Assembly: GCA_030605085.1 (NCBI GenBank)
Contig: JAUWBH010000011.1
Coordinates: 1 to 62,891, forward strand
DNA from: Promethearchaeota archaeon
Lineage (GTDB): Archaea > Asgardarchaeota > Lokiarchaeia > Sigynarchaeales > SOKP01
Reading direction: 5' to 3'
Length of the DNA: 62,891 nucleotides
Shown here: positions 9,452 through 17,247 of the stretch, piece by piece
How positions within the stretch are numbered: the stretch's first letter is position 1
Layout: each line of letters begins with the position of its first letter
The notes under the pieces: generated by a model
Told to the model about the DNA's origin: nothing
Databases searched by the model: none
The model's input: the letters and a program-made list of their open reading frames with translations, nothing else
Translations under genes and position numbers: made by a program

Positions 9452-10513
9452 TCAATTAGATCTCTTTAAAATATATAATAGTGTTTTTAATAATAATATA
9501 GTATAGCTATATACCATTTCACTTTCCCATTCTTCTACATCCCGTTCGTTTCCGTGCCCTGAGTCTCTGGAATTGCGTATTGTTCCAACTAAATTAACAC
9601 AAGATTGTAATAATTTATCAACTCCCAACTGCACAGTATCATCGCATTTAAATAATTTGTTACGCCTTCTCCTTATTTCTTCTACCAATGACCCGAGTGT
9701 TAGTTTTTCATATTTCTTTTTATTACCTAATATTATCTTATAGAAATATTCGATGGCTTTACAGCAATACAAAGCGACATCGTTCCACTTCTTCTTGATT
9801 TTATGGTCAAGGGCATCATCCATATTTTTCAATACTCTGGGAAATTTTTGAAGATAAGTATAAATTCGACTCTCTTCCACATCTTCCACTGAAGATCCGA
9901 TTAGTCGAATTTTCCCGCCATTACATCCATACAATCCTTTTCCAAGTAACTGCAATAAATCATTAATGCTCTCATCAAAATCTTTTGAGGACATAAGATT
10001 TTGATATGTACTTTCTCTAATGTATAAATCTCGAAAACCAAATGCTTCTTTGAATTTTACACTAATATCATTTTCAGTACCATAATACCTATGTTCTCTC
10101 TTTAAGATTTCTTCGGTTCTTCGGTAGTCATCCACGCCAACTTTTTTCCATCCGCCGTCATCATCATAGTAACTCAATCTCTTATATATATCATCGATCC
10201 ATACATTGAGTTCTTTAAATGCATTATTCATTTCTATATATTCCTTGGTTTCTGTATATCCTATTCCATCTATTAGAGATTTTAAATGAACAATAATTTT
10301 ATTTTCAAATTGGTTGATATCGCCTGCATTAAGCCCTCTATATCGCATCATATCTTGCAAATAATAATAATCTAAAGAAGTAACAGAAAAACCTTTCTTC
10401 TTACAAGAAATAATTATTTGATAAAAGGGGAATTCTCGATCCTCTTTGTATTCATTATAAACCTTCATAAAATGAAAGGGAAAATGTCTAATCAAATTTT
10501 CTAGCTTGGTCAT
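9452..10513 (-). CDS. Abi_C/HEPN-like protein
   Basis: From its first ATG the protein has 353 residues and is a close paralog of the gene at 15827-16918 along its whole length. The C-terminal ~130 residues fit the abortive-infection C-terminal (HEPN) fold: a paired-helix segment with CCKAIEYFYKIILGN, then GTIRNSRDSGHG, giving an R-x6-H motif typical of HEPN RNases. The N-terminal ~200 residues are unassigned. The paralog has 14 additional N-terminal codons; here the same codons are kept in frame upstream of ATG 10513, but the first is ATA, preceded by a good ribosome site. Role: probable RNase or toxin of a defence system, by inference. Confidence 0.65.
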   Translation of the reverse strand: MTKLENLIRHFPFHFMKVYNEYKEDREFPFYQIIISCKKKGFSVTSLDYYYLQDMMRYRGLNAGDINQFENKIIVHLKSLIDGIGYTETKEYIEMNNAFKELNVWIDDIYKRLSYYDDDGGWKKVGVDDYRRTEEILKREHRYYGTENDISVKFKEAFGFRDLYIRESTYQNLMSSKDFDESINDLLQLLGKGLYGCNGGKIRLIGSSVEDVEESRIYTYLQKFPRVLKNMDDALDHKIKKKWNDVALYCCKAIEYFYKIILGNKKKYEKLTLGSLVEEIRRRRNKLFKCDDTVQLGVDKLLQSCVNLVGTIRNSRDSGHGNERDVEEWESEMVYSYTILLLKTLLYILKRSN

Positions 10514-10552
10514 CCCTTCTTTCTCATTTTCAGTAGGATACCGTATTTTTTT

Positions 10553-10569
10553 TATTTCAACTCACCTCT
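10553..10569 (-). promoter_or_regulatory. ribosome site before a possible ATA start
   Basis: On the minus strand tagaggtgagttgaa precedes ATA at 10553-10555. The following codons read IKKIRYPTENEKEG, matching the paralog's MKKIRYPIENEKEG. The GGTGA site 8 bases upstream suits initiation here and not at ATG 10513. Either AUA is used or the start codon has been lost. Confidence 0.5.
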
Positions 10570-10668
10570 ATTTTATTACCCCATTTATGATATTTAATGA
10601 CTTTACCTCATTTTATCTGTTCCTTTTCAGAAATAAATTTATCAACAATATTTTTCATAAAAATTTTA

Positions 10669-10938
10669 TTAATATACTTGTCTAGCTTCGGGATTCCTGT
10701 CATTAATATAAAATTTGTCAAAACCACGTTTGCATCTTAAGGAAATTATAACAAACTGCTTCATTGGCATCCACCAACCTTTTCCAACATCTCGCGTATA
10801 AAATGACTCTGAATTAAAATTAGGAATTTTTTGAAGAATTCTACCATCTTGTATTAAGTTCTTCATCATTTTAACATGATATTTTTGATTGGGTGATCTC
10901 TTCGAAGGGTTATATCTTTTAAATGTCTCTAGTGTCAT
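10669..10938 (-). CDS. unknown small basic protein
   Basis: The frame encodes 89 residues with an unremarkable ATG start at 10938. It is basic and contains GKGWWMPMKQFVIISLRC, with no known motif. It may share a transcript with the Abi_C-like gene 110 bases downstream. Length and composition fit a real gene, but the family is unknown. Confidence 0.4.
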   Translation of the reverse strand: MTLETFKRYNPSKRSPNQKYHVKMMKNLIQDGRILQKIPNFNSESFYTRDVGKGWWMPMKQFVIISLRCKRGFDKFYINDRNPEARQVY

Positions 10939-11685
10939 TTTCTAAATCTCCAACTATTTTTATCTAAAAGAATCTATGCTTTTAATTTAAAAAAAGGACC
11001 GCGTTGATTTATTAGAAATTCTTAATCTTTAGCCTTCTTAACTCTAAAACGACAACTATTATTAAACCATAGTTATTAAACCATTAATAAACCATATGGC
11101 ATGAAAGAATCAAAACATCGAATCTTATATGTTTTTGGTCCAGTTTTTCTTGCAAAATTTTTTAAATAAAACTTTACTTCGCTCTGCTGAAGTGTCGCAT
11201 GTTTACTTGTCTTTTAAGTAAGAAAGGATTCTCAAGGCCCAAATGCCTTGAGATCCCACGACAATTATAAGAGTGTCTTTGTACATTTTTATAAATCGTT
11301 TTCTAGCGCGCGTAGTGGTTTTCTTTTTTTTCCACATAAAACTGGTAAATGTAATTAGATAGTAAGATTCCGAACAATTTAGGGTAATGCCCTTTGAAGT
11401 CCACGATATAATTAATTTAATATTATAATATTTCTCAGAAATGACAATGATTCTGAATTAACAACAAATTTTTATCACTTTAAAGAGCAGGACATAGGAA
11501 TTTATTTTAAATTTCGTGAAAAATAAGGTAAATGAAAAGAAAAATTATTATATTTAGACATTTATAATGTATTTAATGGTAACCCAAGGAAAAAAGATTC
11601 TAGTATTTGTCAGAAGAATGAAGAGGTTTTCTTCAAATTTGGAAGAGATACCATAAGTGGCATTATACCATGGGACATAAGTGAC
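10939..11685. other. long gene-free stretch
   Basis: About 750 bases lack a supported gene. The section 11170-11330 is less AT-rich than its surroundings and contains a strong hairpin. The right part is a plain AT-rich spacer leading to the PCI-like gene. A structured RNA or element remnant at 11170-11330 is possible. Confidence 0.4.
11230..11253. repeat. 9-bp perfect inverted repeat
   Basis: tctcaaggc and gccttgaga flank a six-base loop, giving a strong hairpin in a gene-free region. No T tract follows, so it is not an obvious terminator. It may be a structured RNA element, a protein-binding site or the edge of an inserted element. Confidence 0.5.
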
Positions 11686-11961
11686 ATGATACCAAGGGAC
11701 ATAGAAAATAAAATAAGAAAGACAATTTTAAAATTAAGGTTAAAATATTCTCGTTTACAAATTTCCGAAATTGCTGAAAAATGTGGAGAACCAAAAGATT
11801 GTATTATTGTTGTGGCTAGAGATATGATTAAAAATAATGAAATTCACGCTGAATATTTCAAATCCACAAGATCTCTTGTTTTTTTTCAACAAGACAATAT
11901 CAATCTGTTAATGAAAAAATTTGAAGAGTGGGAAAAAAAGAGTAAAGAAAAAAGAAATTAA
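11686..11961 (+). CDS. stand-alone PCI-like winged-helix protein
   Basis: The 91-residue protein is almost entirely one domain: LRLKYSRLQISEIAEKCGEP, a helix-turn-helix core, then IIVVARDMIKNNEIHAEYF and a short strand SLVFFQ. This matches the winged-helix half of PCI domains (proteasome lid, COP9, eIF3). The same module ends the GTPase at 12243 and the protein at 30404. PCI modules mediate protein assembly or nucleic-acid binding. The gene lies 281 bases upstream of the GTPase gene on the same strand. The call rests on sequence pattern. Confidence 0.6.
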   Translation: MIPRDIENKIRKTILKLRLKYSRLQISEIAEKCGEPKDCIIVVARDMIKNNEIHAEYFKSTRSLVFFQQDNINLLMKKFEEWEKKSKEKRN

Positions 11962-12242
11962 AATATTGCAGATAGAATTACCAATTAATACTAATTTTAG
12001 TTTTGTACTTAATGAATAGAATTCTCAATATAAAGAACGGAAAAATAGTTATAGATACTGGAGATGATTAATAATAAAGAATTATACGCATAATAATTTT
12101 CGATTACCAAAGCAGTTGAGTATAACCAACAAGCGAGTTATCATTGAATCGTCAAATTATTACAACCATATACGGAATGGGAATATAATTTAAATGGATA
12201 GAAGTAAGATTCAATAAGCTTTTATGAATTAGGGAAAAAAAA

Positions 12243-13361
12243 ATGGGAAATCTAATTAAAAAAATTAAAAAAAGAGAGAGAATTAAGAAAATAATTGTGT
12301 GTGGAGATAGTGGAGTAGGAAAAACAACACTAAATCATAGATATGTTGAAGGCAAATTTAGTGCTGATACAAAGATGACAATAGGAGTTGAATTCTTTTC
12401 TAAAGAAGTAGAAATAAAAGGAAGAACACTAAAATTATCTATATGGGATTTAATGGGACTTGAAAGGTGTAGATTTTTATGTAGTGACTTTTGTAAGGGC
12501 GCTGATGGAGCTCTTTTAATGTTTGATTTAACTCGACCTACGACTTTGGAGAGTATAGAAGAATGGGTTAATATTTGCAGAAAAGAAGATCCAAATCTCC
12601 CAATTCTTTTTGTTGGATCAAAACTTGATTTAAAAGAAGATATAATGGTGGATGACGGTTATGCTTTACCCTACAAAGAACGATCTGATCTATTTGATTA
12701 TATAAAGACTTCTTCAAAAACTGGAAAAAATGTTGAAAAAACTTTTGAAATACTCATTAATTTCATATTAAATAGGAAAAAGTATGAACGAGAGAGGAAG
12801 GCTATAGAAATTAAACTTAAAAAAAGATTAATTACAATTGAGCAATTAATCCAAGAAAAAAGATTTTCAGAAGCAACAATGGAATTCATAGACATTAGAA
12901 GTACTGCAAAAAAATATAATGTTTGCGAGATCTTTGAATGGAATTTTTTCCCTATGATTGATTATTTGATTATTGAAAAAAAGTTTTCAGTAGCAGAATC
13001 AGAGTTAGAGGATATTATCGAATGGGCTAAACAAAAATTAGATATATGCAAAAAATTAAAGAAAGAAGAAGTAAAAAGAAATAAAATTGAGACAATTAAA
13101 AGGACGGTGTTAGATTATGGCATTAAGATTTCAAGATTACAAATAGAGGAAATTAGCGAAAAAACTGGAATTAAAGATGAATATTTAATTACAGATGTAA
13201 TTATGGATATGATTGGGAATAAAGAGATATACGCTGAATATTTCAGATCAACCAAATCACTTGTATTTGATCAGAAAACTAATATTAACGAAATTGATAG
13301 TTTAGTGGAGAAATTTAAAGAATGGGAAAAAGAAAGTAAGGTGAAAAGAAATAAAGATTAG
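12243..13361 (+). CDS. Rab-like small GTPase with C-terminal PCI-like domain
   Basis: The protein has 372 residues. The G domain spans about 15-175: P-loop GDSGVGKTT at 21-29, switch I Thr47 in TIGVEF, WDLMGLE at 68-74, SKLD at 126-129 and SSK at 157-159. The catalytic Gln of DxxGQ is Leu73, so intrinsic hydrolysis should be weak. Residues 175-285 are helical, probably coiled coil. Residues 290-365 form a PCI-like winged helix (ISRLQIEEISEKTG, MDMIGNKEIYAEYF). No C-terminal prenylation Cys is present, as expected in Archaea. Many Rab-like GTPases are an Asgard hallmark; this fusion suggests a GTP-dependent scaffold. Confidence 0.85.
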   Translation: MGNLIKKIKKRERIKKIIVCGDSGVGKTTLNHRYVEGKFSADTKMTIGVEFFSKEVEIKGRTLKLSIWDLMGLERCRFLCSDFCKGADGALLMFDLTRPTTLESIEEWVNICRKEDPNLPILFVGSKLDLKEDIMVDDGYALPYKERSDLFDYIKTSSKTGKNVEKTFEILINFILNRKKYERERKAIEIKLKKRLITIEQLIQEKRFSEATMEFIDIRSTAKKYNVCEIFEWNFFPMIDYLIIEKKFSVAESELEDIIEWAKQKLDICKKLKKEEVKRNKIETIKRTVLDYGIKISRLQIEEISEKTGIKDEYLITDVIMDMIGNKEIYAEYFRSTKSLVFDQKTNINEIDSLVEKFKEWEKESKVKRNKD

Positions 13362-13476
13362 AAAAAATTAGTCGAAATAGTTCGACTAACAATATAGACA
13401 TATAAGACGAAATAAGTTACACTAAAAAAGATAAAAATACATATTCCAAGACAAAATAAGGTGAAGGTGATATAAA

Positions 13477-13602
13477 ATGTTAGGGGGTTGTACTTTTACT
13501 TTTATCATTATTAATATCCAGAGAAAAACATTAACAAAAAAATTAAAAGATGGAGAATTTCGCCTTTTTGAAGGTTTATTAAAAAAAGAAGATAATCTCT
13601 AA
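13477..13602 (+). CDS. small unknown protein with strong ribosome site
   Basis: A 41-residue frame starts at ATG 13477, preceded by two GGTGA motifs (aaggtgaaggtgatataaa). Its N-terminus is hydrophobic (CTFTFIIINI) and its C-terminus charged (LLKKEDNL). On the opposite strand a frame without a start codon (about 13510-13750) also looks partly protein-like, so one of the two is fortuitous. The ribosome site favours the plus-strand reading. Confidence 0.4.
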   Translation: MLGGCTFTFIIINIQRKTLTKKLKDGEFRLFEGLLKKEDNL

Positions 13603-13802
13603 TAATATCTTGTACAATCTGCCATTCTGAATCATTGCCTACTTCATTTACATAAGTTTCATGCCCATATCTTATATAATATTGTAATTTTTCATGGAAA
13701 GTTGTTTTTTCAAGCGTCGTAATTCTTCTTCGACCAGTAATTTGAAAAAATGAAAAATTTTCTTTTAAATAGATTTAACTAAAAATAATAGTTAGATGTA
13801 AA

Positions 13803-14258
13803 ATGGATGCAGATATCATAATTAAACTAACATCTGACGAAATAAGAAAATGTTATCGATGTAATGAGATTTTGTTTTTTGAAGATCTTGTTAAGAGAAA
13901 TCCAAAAGTAACTAAGAAAGATCTGTTCTGGGAGTGGAGAGACACCTATAACGCGTTTTATTGCAATAAGTGTTATCATAAGCATGTCTATAGAAGAAAT
14001 CGTTTTATGCGATTGGGCAAGTATTTATTGGGCGGATCTCTTATAACTAATATTTTATCCATTTTATTCTTGCTATTTTATAATTACTACTATGCTCCGG
14101 AGTATTACCAGATATTTTTAGAGGATTTATGGATGTATCTTCGAATTCTTCTATTTGTGGTCTTACCTTTCTTTATAGTTCTTTTTCTCTTAAAGGTGAT
14201 TTACATACGTTTCATTAAACGCTACGACGAAAATGAGCCATATGTTCATTATTATTAA
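13803..14258 (+). CDS. zinc-ribbon membrane protein
   Basis: The 151-residue protein has a CYRC pair at about 17-20 and a CNKC pair at about 56-59, forming a likely zinc ribbon. Two membrane segments follow, around 79-97 (GSLITNILSILFLLFY) and 112-132 (LRILLFVVLPFFIVLFLL). The N-terminus is probably cytoplasmic, as no signal peptide precedes the ribbon. The tail is short and polar. No family is recognised. Its neighbours are a GTPase and small genes, which does not define a role. Confidence 0.6.
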   Translation: MDADIIIKLTSDEIRKCYRCNEILFFEDLVKRNPKVTKKDLFWEWRDTYNAFYCNKCYHKHVYRRNRFMRLGKYLLGGSLITNILSILFLLFYNYYYAPEYYQIFLEDLWMYLRILLFVVLPFFIVLFLLKVIYIRFIKRYDENEPYVHYY

Positions 14259-14361
14259 TAATTTTGTTAAAGAAAATTTTTATAATAGATTTTTATCAAG
14301 ATATTCCAAAAAGTTAGGAAATATAAGTATAATTTAAATTAAAATTAGGTTTAAGTGAGAA

Positions 14362-14478
14362 ATGACCAATAATCCCAAAAATGAAAAGAAATATAAGAGC
14401 GTGAAAGTTCCAGAGAAATTAATCGATCAAGCAATGCAAAATAAACCAAAGATAAAGTACAGAAAATATTTGGACTGA
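14362..14478 (+). CDS. small basic protein
   Basis: A 38-residue frame from ATG 14362 to TGA 14476-14478 encodes a lysine-rich peptide (YKSVKVPEKLIDQAMQ). The strand-then-helix order resembles a short ribbon-helix-helix antitoxin, but it is too small to be sure. A second small frame follows at 14573. Confidence 0.35.
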   Translation: MTNNPKNEKKYKSVKVPEKLIDQAMQNKPKIKYRKYLD

Positions 14479-14572
14479 ACCCCTTGTGATTTTGTTAACA
14501 ATATATTTTATAAAGCTTTTTTTGAGAGTATTAATAAAATAATAATAAAAATCAATTCACTAAAACTTTTTT

Positions 14573-14725
14573 ATGACTGGCACAATTAAGGACACGCTAA
14601 AGAAGTGGAAATTGTTAAAAACAAAAGAAGAATACGAGTTTTTTCACAAGATTAGACCTATGACGATTCTTCAGAAAACTGCTCTACTCGGTCCCAATAA
14701 AATTATTGGGAAAGACAAATCATAA
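14573..14725 (+). CDS. small unknown protein
   Basis: A 50-residue frame from ATG 14573 encodes a charged peptide (TIKDTLKKWKLLKTKEEYE). It lies between a small basic gene and a HEPN-like gene on the same strand, so the three may be a unit. No family is recognised. Confidence 0.35.
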   Translation: MTGTIKDTLKKWKLLKTKEEYEFFHKIRPMTILQKTALLGPNKIIGKDKS

Positions 14726-14791
14726 AAAATATATACTGAGGAATTCCAATTTTTAACTAAATTAACAAGAAATTCAATTCAAATCAAGCTA

Positions 14792-15811
14792 GTGAGTGTT
14801 ATGTTTAAAAATGAAGAGAAATTATGGCAATTTTTAAATAATTTTGAAATTTCGCAATTGGAATATAAAATATCAAAGAAGAATAAAACTATTGAAGAAG
14901 CATTATTTAAAACGAAAAATAATATCGTTTTTGAAAAACCAATGATAATTAATAAAGGTGATATAAATCGAGTTTTTAAGAGTACAAAAAGTAATCTTCT
15001 TATTTTAAGTAAAAATTTTAAACCCTTTGTTGAGGGTGTTAACGAAGTAATGGTTATTTATTCTGAAATTGTTAAACTTAGAGATTCAAATGATTTTTTT
15101 AATCCTAAAACTATTTTTATTTTCAATCAAATTCAAGTAAGACTTATTAATGCTTTAGAAGTCTATTTTAGAGAATTATTTAAAGATGTAGCCAGTATGC
15201 GAAGGCTTTCTGAGCTCAATCTTAAAGGGGTTAAAAAGTTTCTTAAAGTCTTTCATTTAACCGAAAGATTTGAAGAAATGTATAGAAGTCATGGAAATTT
15301 TGATTTCCTTTTATCAGACATCTTACCAGAAAGATTAGATTTTCAAAAAAAAGATAATGTAAGAATAGCTTATTCCTTAATAAGATTTAATGTTGTTGAT
15401 ATAATGGATGGATTATGGAACAGAATTTATTCAAAAACGGATGGATACATAAACAAAAGACATATCGTTGTTCATAGTAATAAAAAACCTACAAACATTA
15501 CTAACATTCAAGATTTTGATTTAAATAAGGAAATTGAATATCTTGAGAAAGAAATAATTGATATTGTTCAATTAGTTTTCTATATTGAAACTCAGAGATT
15601 ATTTTATTATCATGATAAATGGGAAATAGGAATTATTGAGAAATTTCCTATGAATAAAATTGAAACCAATATAAAAAATAAAATTATTGAAATTAACACA
15701 GAGGTTTTAAACTGGTACGCTCAAGATTTTCAAAGAAAAGGTCAAATTAAGATATCCAACCAATTTAAACATATGCTAAGAAAATATCAAAAAAATAAAA
15801 CAAAACATTAA
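14792..15811 (+). CDS. HEPN-like protein
   Basis: The frame uses GTG at 14792, and ATG three codons later is an alternative start. The 339-residue product has two helical halves. FNQIQVRLINALEVYFRELF at about 108-127 and INKRHIVVHSNKK at about 221-233 fit a HEPN fold of the RiboL-PSP or MAE_28990 type, with R-x4-H (RHIVVH) as the RNase motif. Such proteins act as toxins or RNases in defence loci. The stop is 15 bases from the convergent Abi_C-type gene at 15827. The assignment rests on motif pattern only. Confidence 0.55.
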   Translation: MSVMFKNEEKLWQFLNNFEISQLEYKISKKNKTIEEALFKTKNNIVFEKPMIINKGDINRVFKSTKSNLLILSKNFKPFVEGVNEVMVIYSEIVKLRDSNDFFNPKTIFIFNQIQVRLINALEVYFRELFKDVASMRRLSELNLKGVKKFLKVFHLTERFEEMYRSHGNFDFLLSDILPERLDFQKKDNVRIAYSLIRFNVVDIMDGLWNRIYSKTDGYINKRHIVVHSNKKPTNITNIQDFDLNKEIEYLEKEIIDIVQLVFYIETQRLFYYHDKWEIGIIEKFPMNKIETNIKNKIIEINTEVLNWYAQDFQRKGQIKISNQFKHMLRKYQKNKTKH

Positions 15812-15826
15812 TGAGAAGATTATTAA

Positions 15827-16918
15827 TTATTTTATAATTTGTAATAGAGTCCTTAATAATAAGATTGTATAACTGTATACCATTTCACCTTCCCATTTTT
15901 CAACATCCCGATCATTTCCGTGACCTGAGTCTCTGGAATTTCGTATTGTTCCAACTAAATTAACACTAGATTGTAATAATTTGTCAACTCCCAGCCATAC
16001 GGTATTATCGCATTTAAACAATTTACTATGCCTTTTCCTTATTTCTTCTACCAATATACCGATTGCTAATTTTTTAAATTTATTTTTATTGCCTAGAAAT
16101 ATTTTCAATAAATACTCAATGGCTTTACAACAATATAAGGTGACATCGTTCCATTTCTTCTTGATTTTATGATCCAAGGCATCATTCATATTTTTCAATA
16201 CTCTGGGATATTTTTGAAGGGAAGAATAGATTCGACTTTCTTCAATATCTTCTACCGAAGATCCAATTAACCGAACCTTTCCACCATTGCATTTATATGA
16301 TCCCTTTCCGAGTAACAGTAAAATATCAGTAATAAACTCATCAAATTCTTCTGAAGTAGTAAGATTCTGGTATGTCTCTTCCCTTATATATAAATCTCGA
16401 AAACCAAATATTTGTTTGAATTTTACACTTATATCATTTTCCGTCCCAAAATATCTATGTTCCCTACTTAGTATCTCTTCGATTCTTCGATAGTCATCAA
16501 CACCAACATTTTTCCACCCACCATCATTATCATAGTAACTCAATTTTTTATACATTTCATCAATCCACACATTAAGTTCTTTAAATGAATTATTCATTTC
16601 TATGTATTCTTTGGTTTCTGTATATCCTATTCCGTCTATCAATGAATTTAAATGATTAATAATTAAATTTTCAAATCGGTTGATATCATTTGTATTTAGT
16701 CCTCTATATCGCATCATATCTTGCAAATAATGAACTGAAGAAGGAACAGAAAAACCCTTCATCTTACAAGAAATAATTATTTGATGCATAGGGAATTCCC
16801 GATCTTGTTTATATTCGTTGTAAACCTTCATAAAATGGAAAGGATAATGTCTAACTATGTTCTCTAACTTGGTCTTTCCTTCTTTTTCATTTTCAATAGG
16901 ATATCGTATTTTTTTCAT
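15827..16918 (-). CDS. Abi_C/HEPN-like protein, paralog
   Basis: The 363-residue protein begins at ATG 16918 and is nearly collinear with the gene at 9452-10513. The C-terminal HEPN-like segment keeps CCKAIEYLLKIFLGN and GTIRNSRDSGHG (R-x6-H). The N-terminus MKKIRYPIENEKEG is intact here, whereas the paralog has ATA at the first codon. The two copies lie in the same orientation about 6.4 kb apart, framing the GTPase-PCI gene and several small genes. The R-x6-H pair suggests an RNase toxin; target and trigger are unknown. Confidence 0.67.
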   Translation of the reverse strand: MKKIRYPIENEKEGKTKLENIVRHYPFHFMKVYNEYKQDREFPMHQIIISCKMKGFSVPSSVHYLQDMMRYRGLNTNDINRFENLIINHLNSLIDGIGYTETKEYIEMNNSFKELNVWIDEMYKKLSYYDNDGGWKNVGVDDYRRIEEILSREHRYFGTENDISVKFKQIFGFRDLYIREETYQNLTTSEEFDEFITDILLLLGKGSYKCNGGKVRLIGSSVEDIEESRIYSSLQKYPRVLKNMNDALDHKIKKKWNDVTLYCCKAIEYLLKIFLGNKNKFKKLAIGILVEEIRKRHSKLFKCDNTVWLGVDKLLQSSVNLVGTIRNSRDSGHGNDRDVEKWEGEMVYSYTILLLRTLLQIIK

Positions 16919-17247
16919 TTAGAATCCACTTCTATATTGTTTTAATAGATCTTGTGTTTATAAATTTACATACTCTTAGGATATAGTAAAAAATTAAAAA
17001 TATTGCGAGATATAACAGAAAAAAATTCAAAAAGTTGCAATTTAGAGTTCACTTAACAGTTCCAATAAAAAGTTGTATTTATAAAATATTAGAATTTCAA
17101 AATTATGGATGATAGATTGTAAAAGTCTTAAATAAGATCCCTTAATTTAACGAAAATATTTGTTGTTTAATTTAAATAATTAGAAAGCTACAAATAATAT
17201 AGAGATATAAGACAAAAAGTTGTTTATCAAACAGATGGTGATGTTCG
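16919..17247. other. divergent intergenic region
   Basis: This very AT-rich stretch separates the minus-strand Abi_C-like gene from the plus-strand GTPase gene and must contain both promoters. No further gene is seen. Confidence 0.4.

Noticed and set aside
13510..13755. Minus-strand frame with protein-like segments
   Set aside because: It has no start codon and overlaps the plus-strand gene that has a strong ribosome site; it may be a remnant but is not supported enough.
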